Part shown: positions 8,597-17,456 of the stretch, piece after piece
How the letters are laid out: each line of letters begins with the position of its first letter
Numbering within the stretch: the first letter of the stretch is position 1
NCBI RefSeq assembly: GCF_006716565.1
Contig: NZ_VFPG01000001.1
Span: 806,001 to 870,000 of the forward strand
DNA from: Nocardia bhagyanarayanae
GTDB lineage: Bacteria; Actinomycetota; Actinomycetes; Mycobacteriales; Mycobacteriaceae
DNA length: 64,000 nucleotides
Reading direction: 5' to 3'
Notes under the pieces: generated by a model
The model's input: only the letters and a program-made list of their open reading frames with translations
What the model was told of the DNA's origin: nothing
Database searches by the model: none
Made by a program: the position numbers and the translations under genes

Positions 8597-9657
8597 CGCG
8601 GCGGCTCCTGGACCGCAGGCCCGATCGAGGGTGGCGGGTTCAAGAAGAAGTTGCGTAGATCGTCGGGCAGGTGCTGCGGCCACACCAGCGCGTCGACCAG
8701 CGGCTGCAGACCGACGGACGTCGCGTTCACCACGTAGGCGTTGAACCACGGGCCGTTGCCGACCTGCTCGCCGAGCGCGGCGGCGAACGGACCGAGTCCG
8801 TCGAGAGCCTGGGTGATGTTGTCACGGTTGCGCTGGAGCAGGCCGAGCACCGAATTCAACCGGTCCAGCGCCGGTTTGAGCTGCGCCTCGTTGTCGGCGA
8901 CCAAACCGGTCAGCTGCTGCGCGAGGCTGTTCACATAGACGATGAGCTGCCCGATCGCGGTGCGGCGGCGGTCGAGTTCGCCGAGCAGTTCGTTGCCGTC
9001 CAGCAGCAGCGCGTTGATCTGGGCGCTGCGGTCGGACAGGATCTTGGTGACGTTCTGCGCCCGCCGCAACAGCTCGGACAGCGCCTCGTCGCGCGCGTTG
9101 ATACTGCGCGAGAGCTGCGTGATGCCGTCCAGCGCCGAACGCAGCGGAGCCGGGGTGTCGGCGAAGGTGGCCGAGAGGGCGTCCAGTGTCTCGTCGACCT
9201 TCTGCATGTCCAGCCCCTGCACCGTGCCCGCCAGATCGCCGAGCGCCTCGTTGAGCGAGTACGGCGAGGTGGTGCGGTCCAGCGGGATGGTGTCGTCGCG
9301 GCGCAGCGCGCCCTGGCCCTGCGGCAGCAACTCCAGCGACTTGCGGCCGAGCACGGTGTTGGTCTTGATGGCCGCGGAAGTCTTGTCGCCCAGGATGATC
9401 GACTCGTCGAGGGTGAACTTCACCAGCACCTTCGCGCCGTCCAGCTCGACGTCGTCGACCCGGCCCGAGCGCACGCCGGCGACCTGCACCGGGTCGCCGG
9501 GCACCAGCCCGCCCGCGTCGGCGAAGTAGGCGGTGTAGAGGGCGCCGCCGCGGATGAACGGCAGCCGGTCGAACTGCAACGCCGAGAGCGCCACCGCTAT
9601 CGCGACGACGATGCCGACGATGCCGATCGTGACGGCCGGGGATCGCTGCTCGTTCAT
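8593..9657 (-). CDS. mce4C: Mce4C, MCE-domain subunit
   Basis: 354 residues from the ATG at 9657 (MNEQRSPAVTIGIVGIVVAI), overlapping the mce4B stop as ATGA. Single signal anchor, MCE domain (ALYTAYFADAGGLVPGDPVQVAGVRSGRV), then a long coiled/helical region (LSRSINARDEALSELLRRA...NELLGELDRRRTAIGQL) and a conserved C-terminal block ending NPPPSIGPAVQ. Part of the hetero-hexameric channel. Confidence 0.88.
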   Translation of the reverse strand: MNEQRSPAVTIGIVGIVVAIAVALSALQFDRLPFIRGGALYTAYFADAGGLVPGDPVQVAGVRSGRVDDVELDGAKVLVKFTLDESIILGDKTSAAIKTNTVLGRKSLELLPQGQGALRRDDTIPLDRTTSPYSLNEALGDLAGTVQGLDMQKVDETLDALSATFADTPAPLRSALDGITQLSRSINARDEALSELLRRAQNVTKILSDRSAQINALLLDGNELLGELDRRRTAIGQLIVYVNSLAQQLTGLVADNEAQLKPALDRLNSVLGLLQRNRDNITQALDGLGPFAAALGEQVGNGPWFNAYVVNATSVGLQPLVDALVWPQHLPDDLRNFFLNPPPSIGPAVQEPPR

Positions 9658-10679
9658 TCCGGAGCACACCTTCCCGTTTCCTGCCCGCCGGGCATGTTGA
9701 TGTGCAGCGGCTGTCCGTTCGGCCCGTCGATGATGAAGTTCGTGCTGCACACGTAGAGCGCGAGGAACGAACCGTAGGAACCGATGCGGATCAGCTTCCG
9801 GTAGGTCTCCGGCAACCGTTCCAGCACCCACTGGACGGTGTCGGAACCGTCGTCCAGGTTGGTGGCCAGGCGTCCGGTCTGCTCGATGGTGCCGCGCAGA
9901 TCCGGGCGGGCCTGCGCGAGCAGGTCGGTGAGATCGCCGGTGGCGCCCGCGATCCTGGGCAGCGCGTCGCCGATCGGGTCGCGGTCGGCGGCCAGACCGC
10001 TGACCAACCGCTGCAATTCGGTGAGCGTGGTGTCGAACTGCTCGCCGCGCTCGTCGATGGTGGCCAGCACCGCGTTCAGGTTGTCGATGACGCTGCCGAT
10101 CAGCGCGTCACGCTCGCCGAGCGTCTTGGCGAACGAGCCGCCGCTGTTGAGCAGCGAGACCAGCGTGCCGCCCTGGCCCTGGAAGATCTGCAAGAGCGCG
10201 TTGGTCAGATCGTTGACCTGGCCCGGATCCAGGCCGCGCAGCAGCGGTTTGAAGCCGCCGAGCAGCATGTCCAGATCCAGCGCGGGCGCGGTCTTGTCCG
10301 TGCCGATGGTGCCGCCCTCGCGCAGTTTGTCGGCCGAGCCCGGCCCGTCGAGGAGTTCCATGTACCGATCGCCGACCAGGTTCTCGTACTTGATCGTCGC
10401 GCGGGTGCTGGTCAGCAGCTGGTACTTGCGGTCGACGTCGAACTCGACGTGCGCCAGGTTGTCCTTGCCCACCTTCACCGAGGTGACCGAGCCGACCGGC
10501 ACGCCCGCGATGCGCACCTTGGCCCCGGGCAGCATGCCCGAGGAGCTGGTGAACACGGCGTGGTACCCGTACTCCCTCGCGAAACGCATCTGGCTGAACA
10601 CGATGGTCAGTCCGGCGAAGATCAGCGTCATCACCAGGGTGAAGATGGCCAGCTTCACCGTCGTCGCGGTGTTCTTCAC
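9654..10679 (-). CDS. mce4B: Mce4B, MCE-domain subunit
   Basis: 341 residues from a GTG at 10679 that overlaps the mce4A stop as GTGA. Signal anchor (VKLAIFTLVMTLIFAGLTIVF), MCE domain (YGYHAVFTSSSGMLPGAKVRIAGVPVGSV), helical region and a C-terminal CSTNFIIDGPNG...GRCAPE block with two Cys that also occurs in MceB proteins. Part of the Mce4 channel. Confidence 0.88.
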   Translation of the reverse strand: MKNTATTVKLAIFTLVMTLIFAGLTIVFSQMRFAREYGYHAVFTSSSGMLPGAKVRIAGVPVGSVTSVKVGKDNLAHVEFDVDRKYQLLTSTRATIKYENLVGDRYMELLDGPGSADKLREGGTIGTDKTAPALDLDMLLGGFKPLLRGLDPGQVNDLTNALLQIFQGQGGTLVSLLNSGGSFAKTLGERDALIGSVIDNLNAVLATIDERGEQFDTTLTELQRLVSGLAADRDPIGDALPRIAGATGDLTDLLAQARPDLRGTIEQTGRLATNLDDGSDTVQWVLERLPETYRKLIRIGSYGSFLALYVCSTNFIIDGPNGQPLHINMPGGQETGRCAPE

Positions 10680-11845
10680 GGCGCGCTCACCCCCGGCAGC
10701 CCGGCGAACAGCAGCTGGAACACCTTGGGGCCGTTGAATTCGATCTTCATCGACGGCACGTAGGGCGCGCCCTCGCTGGTGTCGGTGACGACGTAGTTCG
10801 CGTGGCTGCCCGGCACTCGATCCTCGAGCCCCTCGCAGCGCGGGCCGCCGGTAGCGTTCACCTTCGGCAGGTCCTCCGGGTACTTGTACGGCTCGGCGCC
10901 GAACATGAAGTTGGTGTTCATCGTGACGCCGGGCTGCATGCCGCCGAACATCGCGTCGGCGACCGGCATCAGCCGTCCGATCGCGTTGATCATGCAGTTC
11001 AGGCCGGGCACGTACTCCTCGAGCAGCGCGGTGGTCGGGCGCAGCAGATCGAGCGCGGTGCCCAGGTTGTTCTCGTTCTCGCGCAGCACCGAGCCCGTCG
11101 TGTCGGCGAGGCCGACCACGTTGGCGAGCACGTCGTCGAGGCCCTGCTGTTCGTCGACCAGCGTCTCGCCGGTGGTGACCGCGTTGTCCACGGTTCGCAG
11201 CAAATCACCAACGGTGTCGGCGTAGATGTTCGACACGTCGGCGGTGGCCGCGAAATCCTGCTGCAGCGTCGGCAGCGTCGGGTTCATCTCGCGCAGGTAG
11301 ACGTCGAGGTTCACCAGCAGCTCGCCGAGCGTCTCGCCGCGGCCCTGCAACGCGGTGCCCAGCGCGGAGAGCGTCGCGTTCAGCTTCTCGGGCTCCACCT
11401 TGGCGAGCACGTCGGACAGGTGCTGGAAGAGCGTGTTGAACTCGACGGTCACCTTCTCGGCGACGACGGTCGCGCCGGGCTTCAGCGAATTCGACGAAGG
11501 CTCTTCCGGCACAACGAAGTTGACGTACTTCGCGCCGAACACGGTGGTCGACCTGATGTCGACGCCCGCGTTGGCGGGCACCAGCTTCAGCATCTCGGGA
11601 TCGACCGCCAGCTTCAGCCGGGCGCCGTCGGCCTGCTGGGTCACCTCGGCGACCCGGCCGATCTCGACGCCGCGCACCTTCACCTTCGCGTCGGGGTCGA
11701 GCACCAGGCCGCTGCGCGGCGCTTCGACCAGCACCTCGGCCGTTTTGGTGAACCCGCCGACGAACATGGTCAGCGCGATCGCGACCACCGCGACCAACAC
11801 GATCACCATGCCGAGCCCGGCGAGTTTGTACTTGATCTTTTCCAT
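10676..11845 (-). CDS. mce4A: Mce4A, MCE-domain subunit
   Basis: 389 residues. Signal anchor (LAGLGMVIVLVAVVAIALTMFVGGF), MCE domain (AEVLVEAPRSGLVLDPDAKVKVRGVEIGRV), the conserved GAKYVNFVVPE block, a helical needle region, and a C-terminal section with single Cys residues at CMINAIGR and GPRCEGL. First of the six MCE genes. Its start is 7 bases beyond the yrbE4B stop. Confidence 0.9.
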   Translation of the reverse strand: MEKIKYKLAGLGMVIVLVAVVAIALTMFVGGFTKTAEVLVEAPRSGLVLDPDAKVKVRGVEIGRVAEVTQQADGARLKLAVDPEMLKLVPANAGVDIRSTTVFGAKYVNFVVPEEPSSNSLKPGATVVAEKVTVEFNTLFQHLSDVLAKVEPEKLNATLSALGTALQGRGETLGELLVNLDVYLREMNPTLPTLQQDFAATADVSNIYADTVGDLLRTVDNAVTTGETLVDEQQGLDDVLANVVGLADTTGSVLRENENNLGTALDLLRPTTALLEEYVPGLNCMINAIGRLMPVADAMFGGMQPGVTMNTNFMFGAEPYKYPEDLPKVNATGGPRCEGLEDRVPGSHANYVVTDTSEGAPYVPSMKIEFNGPKVFQLLFAGLPGVSAP

Positions 11846-11851
11846 ACCGCC

Positions 11852-12703
11852 CTACCCGGAAAGATGGAAGTTGCCGGAGGTGCCGTAGATGGCCAGCGAG
11901 ATCAGCAGGGTCACCGTGACCACCGCGACCAGCGAGGCCCGCACCGCGTTGCCGACCGCCACACCCACGCCGACCGGGCCGCCCGCGGCGTAATAGCCGT
12001 AGTAGGTGTGGATCATCATGACCGCCAACGCCATGAAGATCGCCTGGGCGAAGGACCAGAGGATGTCGCTCGGGATGAGGAACGTCGAGAAGTAGTGGTC
12101 GTAGACGCCCGCCGACTGCCCGTAGATCACCACGGTCGCGAACCGGGCCGCCACGAACGAGGCGATCACGGCCAGCGCGTAGAGCGGCACGATCGCGATC
12201 ATCCCGGCCAGCACCCTGGTGCCGACCAAGAACGGGATCGGGCGGATCGCCATGGTCTCCAGCGCGTCGATCTCCTCCGAGACCCGCATGGCGCCGAGCT
12301 GGGCGGTGGAACCCGCGCCGATGGTGGCGGCAAGGCCGATGCCGGAGATGACCGGAGCGGCGATGCGCACGTTGATGAAAGCGGAGAAGAAGCCGGTCAG
12401 CGCCTCGACGCCGATATTGCCCAGCGAGCTGTAGCCCTGCACCGCGATGGTGCCGCCCGCGAACAGCGTCAGGAAGCCGACGATCACCACCGTGCCGCCG
12501 ATGACGGCGAGCGCGCCGGTGCCCATGCTGATCTCGGCGATCAGCCGGATGGTCTCGGTCCGGTAGTGGATCAGGGCGCGCGGCATCGAGGCCACCGCCT
12601 GCGCGTAGAACACGGCGTGCTTGCCCACCGCGTCCAGCGAATCCGACATCCGGCGCACCCGGCGCACCGCGCGGGGGAAGCGGGACTGGATCACGAAGGC
12701 CAT
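11852..12703 (-). CDS. yrbE4B: YrbE4B, MlaE-type permease of Mce4 importer
   Basis: 283 residues, five to six membrane helices. The MlaE/YrbE permease signature is clear: the EEIDALETMAIRPIPFLVGTRVLAG cytoplasmic coupling segment that contacts the ATPase, preceded by STAQLGAMRVS. With YrbE4A it forms the membrane permease under the MCE needle. The ATPase (MceG/Mkl) is not in the window and is usually encoded elsewhere. Confidence 0.92.
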   Translation of the reverse strand: MAFVIQSRFPRAVRRVRRMSDSLDAVGKHAVFYAQAVASMPRALIHYRTETIRLIAEISMGTGALAVIGGTVVIVGFLTLFAGGTIAVQGYSSLGNIGVEALTGFFSAFINVRIAAPVISGIGLAATIGAGSTAQLGAMRVSEEIDALETMAIRPIPFLVGTRVLAGMIAIVPLYALAVIASFVAARFATVVIYGQSAGVYDHYFSTFLIPSDILWSFAQAIFMALAVMMIHTYYGYYAAGGPVGVGVAVGNAVRASLVAVVTVTLLISLAIYGTSGNFHLSG

Positions 12704-12707
12704 CGCG

Positions 12708-13472
12708 TCACCGCACCGTGAACTTGATGCCGACGGCGGTGACCACCACGTTCACCACGAACAGGGCCATGAAGGCGAAGACGACGGTCTGATTCACCGC
12801 ATCACCGACACTCTTGGGACCGCCTTTGACGTTCAAGCCGAGGTAACAGGCCACCATTCCGGCGATCAGCCCGAACAATCCGGCCTTCACTTCGGAGATG
12901 ATCAGCTCGGGCAGGTGGGTGAGCAGCGTGATGCCGTTGACGAACGCGCCGGGGTTCACGTCCTGGAGATAAACGGAGAACAAGAAGCCGCCGACGATGC
13001 CGATCGTGCACACCAGGCTGTTGAGCAGGAGCGCGACGAACATCGAGGCCAGCACCCTCGGCACCACCAGCCGCTGGACCGGGTCGATGCCCAGGACGCG
13101 CATCGCGTCGATCTCTTCCCTGATGGTTCGAGCGCCGAGATCCGCGCAGATCGCGGTGGCGCCCGCGCCCGCCACGATGAGCACGGTGACGATCGGTCCG
13201 ACCTGGGTGACCGCGCCGAACGCCGCGCCCGCCCCGCTCAGGTCGGCCGCGCCGATCTCGCGCAAGAGAATGTTCAGCGTGAAGCTCACCAGGACGGTGA
13301 ACGGGATCGCGACCAGCAGGGTCGGCACGATGGACACGCGCGCGATGAACCAGGACTGATCGATGAACTCACGCGCTTGAAAGGGCCTGCGGACGCTCGC
13401 GCGGGCGACTTCCGCGGTGAGTTCGAAGAACCCACCGACGGCCCGCAACGGGACAGCAAGGACCTCGTTCAT
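12708..13472 (-). CDS. yrbE4A: YrbE4A, MlaE-type permease of Mce4 importer
   Basis: 254 residues, same family as YrbE4B with the coupling segment REEIDAMRVLGIDPVQRLVVPRVLA preceded by CADLGART. First gene of the operon; the GAGATCCTCC-type Shine-Dalgarno (complement of GGATCCTCC) lies just upstream. A KstR-like box sits 77 bases upstream, so expression is probably repressed by KstR and induced by sterol CoA thioesters, as in mycobacteria and Rhodococcus. Confidence 0.92.
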   Translation of the reverse strand: MNEVLAVPLRAVGGFFELTAEVARASVRRPFQAREFIDQSWFIARVSIVPTLLVAIPFTVLVSFTLNILLREIGAADLSGAGAAFGAVTQVGPIVTVLIVAGAGATAICADLGARTIREEIDAMRVLGIDPVQRLVVPRVLASMFVALLLNSLVCTIGIVGGFLFSVYLQDVNPGAFVNGITLLTHLPELIISEVKAGLFGLIAGMVACYLGLNVKGGPKSVGDAVNQTVVFAFMALFVVNVVVTAVGIKFTVR

Positions 13473-13548
13473 CCGCGATCCTCCTTGCTCAACTGCACGT
13501 ACTGCTGCATGGCGCGACTCGGCACCATGGCCGCGTCGCCGGATTGAT

Positions 13549-13562
13549 TAGAACATGTTCAC
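13549..13562. promoter_or_regulatory. KstR-like operator upstream of mce4 operon
   Basis: TAGAACATGTTCAC fits TnnAACnnGTTnn of the known KstR consensus (TnnAACnnGTTnnA), differing only at the last base. It lies upstream of yrbE4A in an AT-rich gap of about 300 bases that holds no gene. Confidence 0.75.
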
Positions 13563-13770
13563 ATGGTCGTCGTGCGGTTTTCTTCACATTTGAACTGCAC
13601 GTTTTCTAGATGACGGCCCTCGAATATGAAACGTGTGTCATACGTGGGCGGTGACGCCTTTGTGAGGCGTCACACACCGGTCACCCATGTCTACCAAGTG
13701 CCGGACTCATGATCAACAGCTGGACAGTTGATCAGTTACCTCTTCGACGACCGCGGCGCGCGGCCGGCGA

Positions 13771-14676
13771 TCAGCCGAGTTCGGTCAGCGAGGAGGCCGA
13801 GAAGGTCTGCCCCGCAGGTCGCTCGGCGAAGTAGCCGGACAGCGTGGCGGCGAGATCGCCGGAGTCCCACGCGTCGCCCGCGGCATCGAAGCGCCGCTCC
13901 ACGACGGGCGCCGCCATCAGCGCCACCATCGGTCCGTAGACCACGAACAACTGCCCGTTGACCGCGTCGGCCGCGGGCGAGGCGAGATAGGCGACGAGCC
14001 GCGCCACGTGATCGGGCGAGAGCGGGTCGGTGCCGGACTCGGGAGCCGCGCTGAACACCGCCTCGGTCATCGCCGTGCGCGCGCGGGGCGCGATCGCGTT
14101 GGCTCGCACGCCGTAGCGCGACAGAGCGCGGGCAGCCGAGAGAGTGAGGGCGGTGATGCCCGCCTTGGCCGCGCCGTAGTTGGCCTGCCCCTCCGGACCG
14201 AGCAGGCCCGCCTCGGAGGAAGTGTTGATCAGGCGGCCGTAGACCGGCGCGCCCGCCTCCTTAGACTTCGCGCGCCAGTAGGCGGCGGCGTTGCGCGACA
14301 AGAGGAAATGGCCGCGCAGGTGGACCGCGAGCACCGCGTCGAAGTCCTCGTCGGACATGTTGAACAGCATCCGGTCGCGGGTGATGCCCGCGTTGTTGAC
14401 CACGATGTCCACGCTGCCGAACGCCTCGTTCGCGGTGCCGATCAGCGCGTCGGCCGTCGACCGTTCGGCGATGCTGCCCGCGACGAACTCCGCCTTGGCG
14501 CCGAGCGCCCGGATCTCGGCGAGGGTCTCGGCGACCGCGTCGGATTCCGCGAGATCGTTGACCACCACCGAGGCGCCGGCGCCCGCCAGTGCGAGCGCCT
14601 CGGCCTTGCCGAGTCCCGCGCCCGCGCCGGTCACGATCGCCACACGGCCCGCCAAGCTCAGATCAGTTTCGTTCAC
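13771..14676 (-). CDS. hsd4A: 17-beta-hydroxysteroid dehydrogenase-type SDR (Hsd4A, Rv3502c-like)
   Basis: 301 residues. Classical SDR with the GAGAGLG nucleotide-binding motif, NNAG, catalytic Ser (NTSSEAG) and YGAAK, plus the C-terminal extension shared with the dehydrogenase domain of peroxisomal multifunctional enzyme 2. In Mycobacterium the orthologue oxidises 17-hydroxy steroids and 22-hydroxy side-chain CoA esters. Gene order yrbE4A-hsd4A-fdxD is the same as in M. tuberculosis. A KstR box lies 12 bases upstream of its ATG. Confidence 0.88.
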   Translation of the reverse strand: MNETDLSLAGRVAIVTGAGAGLGKAEALALAGAGASVVVNDLAESDAVAETLAEIRALGAKAEFVAGSIAERSTADALIGTANEAFGSVDIVVNNAGITRDRMLFNMSDEDFDAVLAVHLRGHFLLSRNAAAYWRAKSKEAGAPVYGRLINTSSEAGLLGPEGQANYGAAKAGITALTLSAARALSRYGVRANAIAPRARTAMTEAVFSAAPESGTDPLSPDHVARLVAYLASPAADAVNGQLFVVYGPMVALMAAPVVERRFDAAGDAWDSGDLAATLSGYFAERPAGQTFSASSLTELG

Positions 14677-14687
14677 CGGGCCGACTT

Positions 14688-14701
14688 TAGAACGTGTTCC
14701 A
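14688..14701. promoter_or_regulatory. KstR-like operator upstream of hsd4A
   Basis: TAGAACGTGTTCCA is a full match to TnnAACnnGTTnnA, in the 44-base gap between the fdxD stop and the hsd4A start. Confidence 0.82.
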
Positions 14702-14720
14702 ACCTACTGGCAAGAAACTT

Positions 14721-14909
14721 TCACTGAAGCTTCAGCGCGGCTTTCGGGCACTGCGCCACCGCATCCTCGACATCGCCGAGACGGTCCTCCGCCACGTCGG
14801 CCGTCAGGATGTGCAGCTGGTCCTCGTCATCGAGTTCGAAGACGTCGGGGGCGATTCCCACACAGATTCCGTTCGCCTCGCACAGATCCAGATCGACGCT
14901 GACCTTCAT
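14721..14909 (-). CDS. fdxD: Small [3Fe-4S]-type ferredoxin (FdxD, Rv3503c-like)
   Basis: 62 residues from the ATG at 14909, with GGAG-type ribosome site (AAAGGAGTTTCC). Three cysteines only (C10, C16, C54) in the pattern LCEANGIC...QCPKAAL fit a single 3Fe-4S cluster. This class usually feeds electrons to cytochrome P450s or Rieske oxygenases; CYP125 at 31.2 kb is a possible partner, by inference. Upstream in-frame ATGs exist, but homology begins at this Met. It shares a control region with fadE26. Confidence 0.85.
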   Translation of the reverse strand: MKVSVDLDLCEANGICVGIAPDVFELDDEDQLHILTADVAEDRLGDVEDAVAQCPKAALKLQ

Positions 14910-14995
14910 GGAAACTCCTTTACTGCGACTCTTATCGAAGCCTACAAGCCCGCACTGCCACGCGCGCCGCCATCGGCCGGATTCCTCGGCAATAC

Positions 14996-15009
14996 TGGAA
15001 CATGTTTCA
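14996..15009. promoter_or_regulatory. KstR-like operator between fdxD and fadE26
   Basis: TGGAACATGTTTCA is a full match to the KstR consensus, inside the nearly symmetric CTGGAACATGTTTCAG. It lies between divergent fdxD and fadE26 and could control both. Confidence 0.82.
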
Positions 15010-15060
15010 GTCGATATGCAATCATCGGGACAAGCGAATCGAAGGACACGAGGTTTTGCC

Positions 15061-16254
15061 ATGCGCATTGCGTACACGCCGCAGCAAGAAGAGCTCCGCG
15101 CCGAGTTGCGCGACTACTTCGCGCGGCTGATCACACCGGAGCGCCGGGCCGCGCTGAGCGCGACGACCGGTGAGTACGGGCACGGCAATGTCTACCGCGA
15201 GATCGTGCAGGAGATGGGCCGCGACGGCTGGCTGACGCTGGCCTGGCCCAAGGAGTACGGCGGCCAGGACCGGCCGACCATGGACCAGCTGATCTTCACC
15301 GACGAAGCCGCCATCGCGGGCGCCCCGGTCCCGTTCCTGACCATCAACTCGGTGGCGCCCACGATCATGCACTACGGCAGCGAGGAACAGAAGAAGTTCT
15401 TCCTGCCCAAGATCGCCGCGGGCGAGCTGCACTTCTCCATCGGCTACTCCGAGCCCGGCGCGGGCACCGACCTGGCCAGCCTGCGCACCTCCGCGGTGCG
15501 CGACGGCGACGAGTACGTGATCAACGGCCAGAAGATGTGGACCAGCCTGATCGCCTACGCCGACTACGTCTGGCTCGCGGTGCGCACCGACCCGAACGCC
15601 AAGAAGCACAAGGGCATCAGCATGCTCATCGTGCCGACCACGGCCGATGGCTTCTCGTGGACGCCGGTGCACACCATGGCGGGCCCCGACACCAGCGCCA
15701 CTTACTACCAGGACGTGCGCGTTCCGGTCAGCTCGCTGGTCGGCCAGGAGAACGGCGGCTGGGCGCTCATCACCAACCAGCTCAACCACGAGCGCGTCGC
15801 GCTCACCTCGGCAGGGCCGCTGACCGTCGCGCTGAACCAGACCCTCGAGTGGGCGCGCAACACCAAGGCGGGCGACGGCTCGCGCGTCATCGATAAGGAA
15901 TGGGTGCAGCTGAATCTGGCCAAGGTGCACGCCAAGGTCGAGTACCTGAAGCTGCTCAACTGGGAGATCGCCAGCCGCGCCGACGCGGGCGGCGACGCGG
16001 CGCCGCGCCCGTGGGACGCCTCGACCTGCAAGGTGTACGGCACCGAGCTGGCCACCGAGGCGTACCGGCTGCTGATGGAGGTTCTCGGCCCGCAGGCCTA
16101 CCTGCGCCAGGACTCCCCCGGCGCCGAACTGCGCGGCCGCCTGGAGCGCTTCCACCGCGCCGCGCTGATCCTGACCTTCGGCGGCGGCACCAACGAGGTG
16201 CAACGCGACATCATCGCCATGACCGCCCTCCGCCAGCCCGCCGCCGCGCGCTGA
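15061..16254 (+). CDS. fadE26: Acyl-CoA dehydrogenase FadE26 (ChsE4), sterol side-chain oxidation
   Basis: 397 residues from the ATG at 15061 (MRIAYTPQQEELRAELRDYF); the open frame extends upstream through the operator, so later initiation is chosen. ACAD fold with YSEPGAGTDLASLRT (FAD/substrate loop), GQKMWTS and the C-terminal GGGTNEVQRDIIA motif. In M. tuberculosis FadE26 and FadE27 form an alpha2-beta2 dehydrogenase for 3-oxo-cholest-4-en-26-oyl-CoA, the first side-chain beta-oxidation step. fadE27 follows after 20 bases. Confidence 0.9.
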   Translation: MRIAYTPQQEELRAELRDYFARLITPERRAALSATTGEYGHGNVYREIVQEMGRDGWLTLAWPKEYGGQDRPTMDQLIFTDEAAIAGAPVPFLTINSVAPTIMHYGSEEQKKFFLPKIAAGELHFSIGYSEPGAGTDLASLRTSAVRDGDEYVINGQKMWTSLIAYADYVWLAVRTDPNAKKHKGISMLIVPTTADGFSWTPVHTMAGPDTSATYYQDVRVPVSSLVGQENGGWALITNQLNHERVALTSAGPLTVALNQTLEWARNTKAGDGSRVIDKEWVQLNLAKVHAKVEYLKLLNWEIASRADAGGDAAPRPWDASTCKVYGTELATEAYRLLMEVLGPQAYLRQDSPGAELRGRLERFHRAALILTFGGGTNEVQRDIIAMTALRQPAAAR

Positions 16255-16274
16255 GCAGAAAGCAGAGAACCACC

Positions 16275-17378
16275 ATGGATTTCACTCCCACCGAAGCTCA
16301 GCTCGACCTGGCCCGACTGACCGGCGAGGTGTGCGGCAAGCTCGTCACCGCCGATCGGCTGCGCGCGCTCGACGTGGCGGGCCGGTTCGACGAGCCGCTG
16401 TGGAAGTCGCTGGCCGAGACCGGGATTCTGGCCGCGGCGCTGCCGGAGAACGTCGGCGGCAGCGGGCTCGGCGCGCTCGAGCAGACCGCGGTGCTTCGCG
16501 AGCTCGGCAAGTCGGTCGCCGCCGTTCCGTACCTCTGGTCGATCGTGGTCGGCGCAGGCGCGCTGGCGCGGTTCGGTTCCGAGAGCCAGCAGGCGCTGGC
16601 CGCTCAGGCGGGCGAGGGTTCGGCGATCCTGACCGCGGCGCTGGCCGAGGAGCACAACTACGAACCCGCCAAGCCGACCACCGTCGCCCGGGAGAGCGAC
16701 GGCGCGTGGCGGCTGACCGGAACCAAGACCACGGTGCCCTACGCCGATCGCGCGGCCCGGATCCTGGTGCCCGCCACGGTTTCCGGCGTGCCCGCGGTCT
16801 TCCTCGTCGATCCCGCCGACGCGTCGGTGTCGGTCACCGCCCAGCAGGTGGTTGATCTCAGCGCGGAGTTCGGCGTCGAATTCACCGACACCCCTGCCGA
16901 ATTGGTCGGCACCGTGGACGGCGGCGCGGAGCTGCTCGACTGGATCCTCACCCGCGCCTGGCTCGGACTCAGCGCCCAGCAGTTGGGCACCGTCGAGAAG
17001 GCGCTGGAACTCGTCGCCGATTACGCGCGCGAACGCGAGCAGTTCGGCAAGGCCGTCGGCAGCTTCCAGGCGGTCGCGCAGCGCCTGGCCGACGCCTACA
17101 TCGACGTGCAGGGCTTGCGCCTCGCGGTCACCCAGGCGGCATGGCGGCTCGCCGAAGACCTGCCCGCCGCCGAGGCCGTGCACACGGCCAAGTTCTGGGC
17201 CGCCGACGCGGGCCACCGCGTCGCCCACACCGTCGTCCACGTGCACGGCGGCGTCGGCATCGACCGCGACCACATCGTGCACAACTACTTCACCGCCGCC
17301 AAACACAACGAGTTCGCCCTCGGCGCAGCCACCGACCACCTCCGCGCCCTCGGCGCCCTCCTCGCCACCCCATCCTGA
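16275..17378 (+). CDS. fadE27: Acyl-CoA dehydrogenase FadE27 (ChsE5)
   Basis: 367 residues from the ATG at 16275 (MDFTPTEAQLDLARL). Shorter, more divergent ACAD subunit; conserved REQFGKAVGSFQAVAQRLADAYID helix and VHVHGGVGIDRDHIVHNYF C-terminal segment. Partner of FadE26. In M. tuberculosis fadD17 would come next; here it is replaced by an unrelated TetR/monooxygenase pair. A strong hairpin follows its stop. Confidence 0.9.
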   Translation: MDFTPTEAQLDLARLTGEVCGKLVTADRLRALDVAGRFDEPLWKSLAETGILAAALPENVGGSGLGALEQTAVLRELGKSVAAVPYLWSIVVGAGALARFGSESQQALAAQAGEGSAILTAALAEEHNYEPAKPTTVARESDGAWRLTGTKTTVPYADRAARILVPATVSGVPAVFLVDPADASVSVTAQQVVDLSAEFGVEFTDTPAELVGTVDGGAELLDWILTRAWLGLSAQQLGTVEKALELVADYAREREQFGKAVGSFQAVAQRLADAYIDVQGLRLAVTQAAWRLAEDLPAAEAVHTAKFWAADAGHRVAHTVVHVHGGVGIDRDHIVHNYFTAAKHNEFALGAATDHLRALGALLATPS

Positions 17379-17405
17379 ACCCCAGCGGCACAACCGCCCC
17401 CACAC

Positions 17406-17436
17406 ATCGGCCCGTCGGCACAACCGACGGGCCGAT
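17406..17436 (+). terminator. Hairpin after fadE27
   Basis: Perfect 13-base stem ATCGGCCCGTCGG / CCGACGGGCCGAT with a 5-base loop, between convergent fadE27 and the TetR gene. No T-run, as is common for actinobacterial terminators. Confidence 0.7.
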
Positions 17437-17456
17437 CGCCGTTGGGGGCCTGCGAA

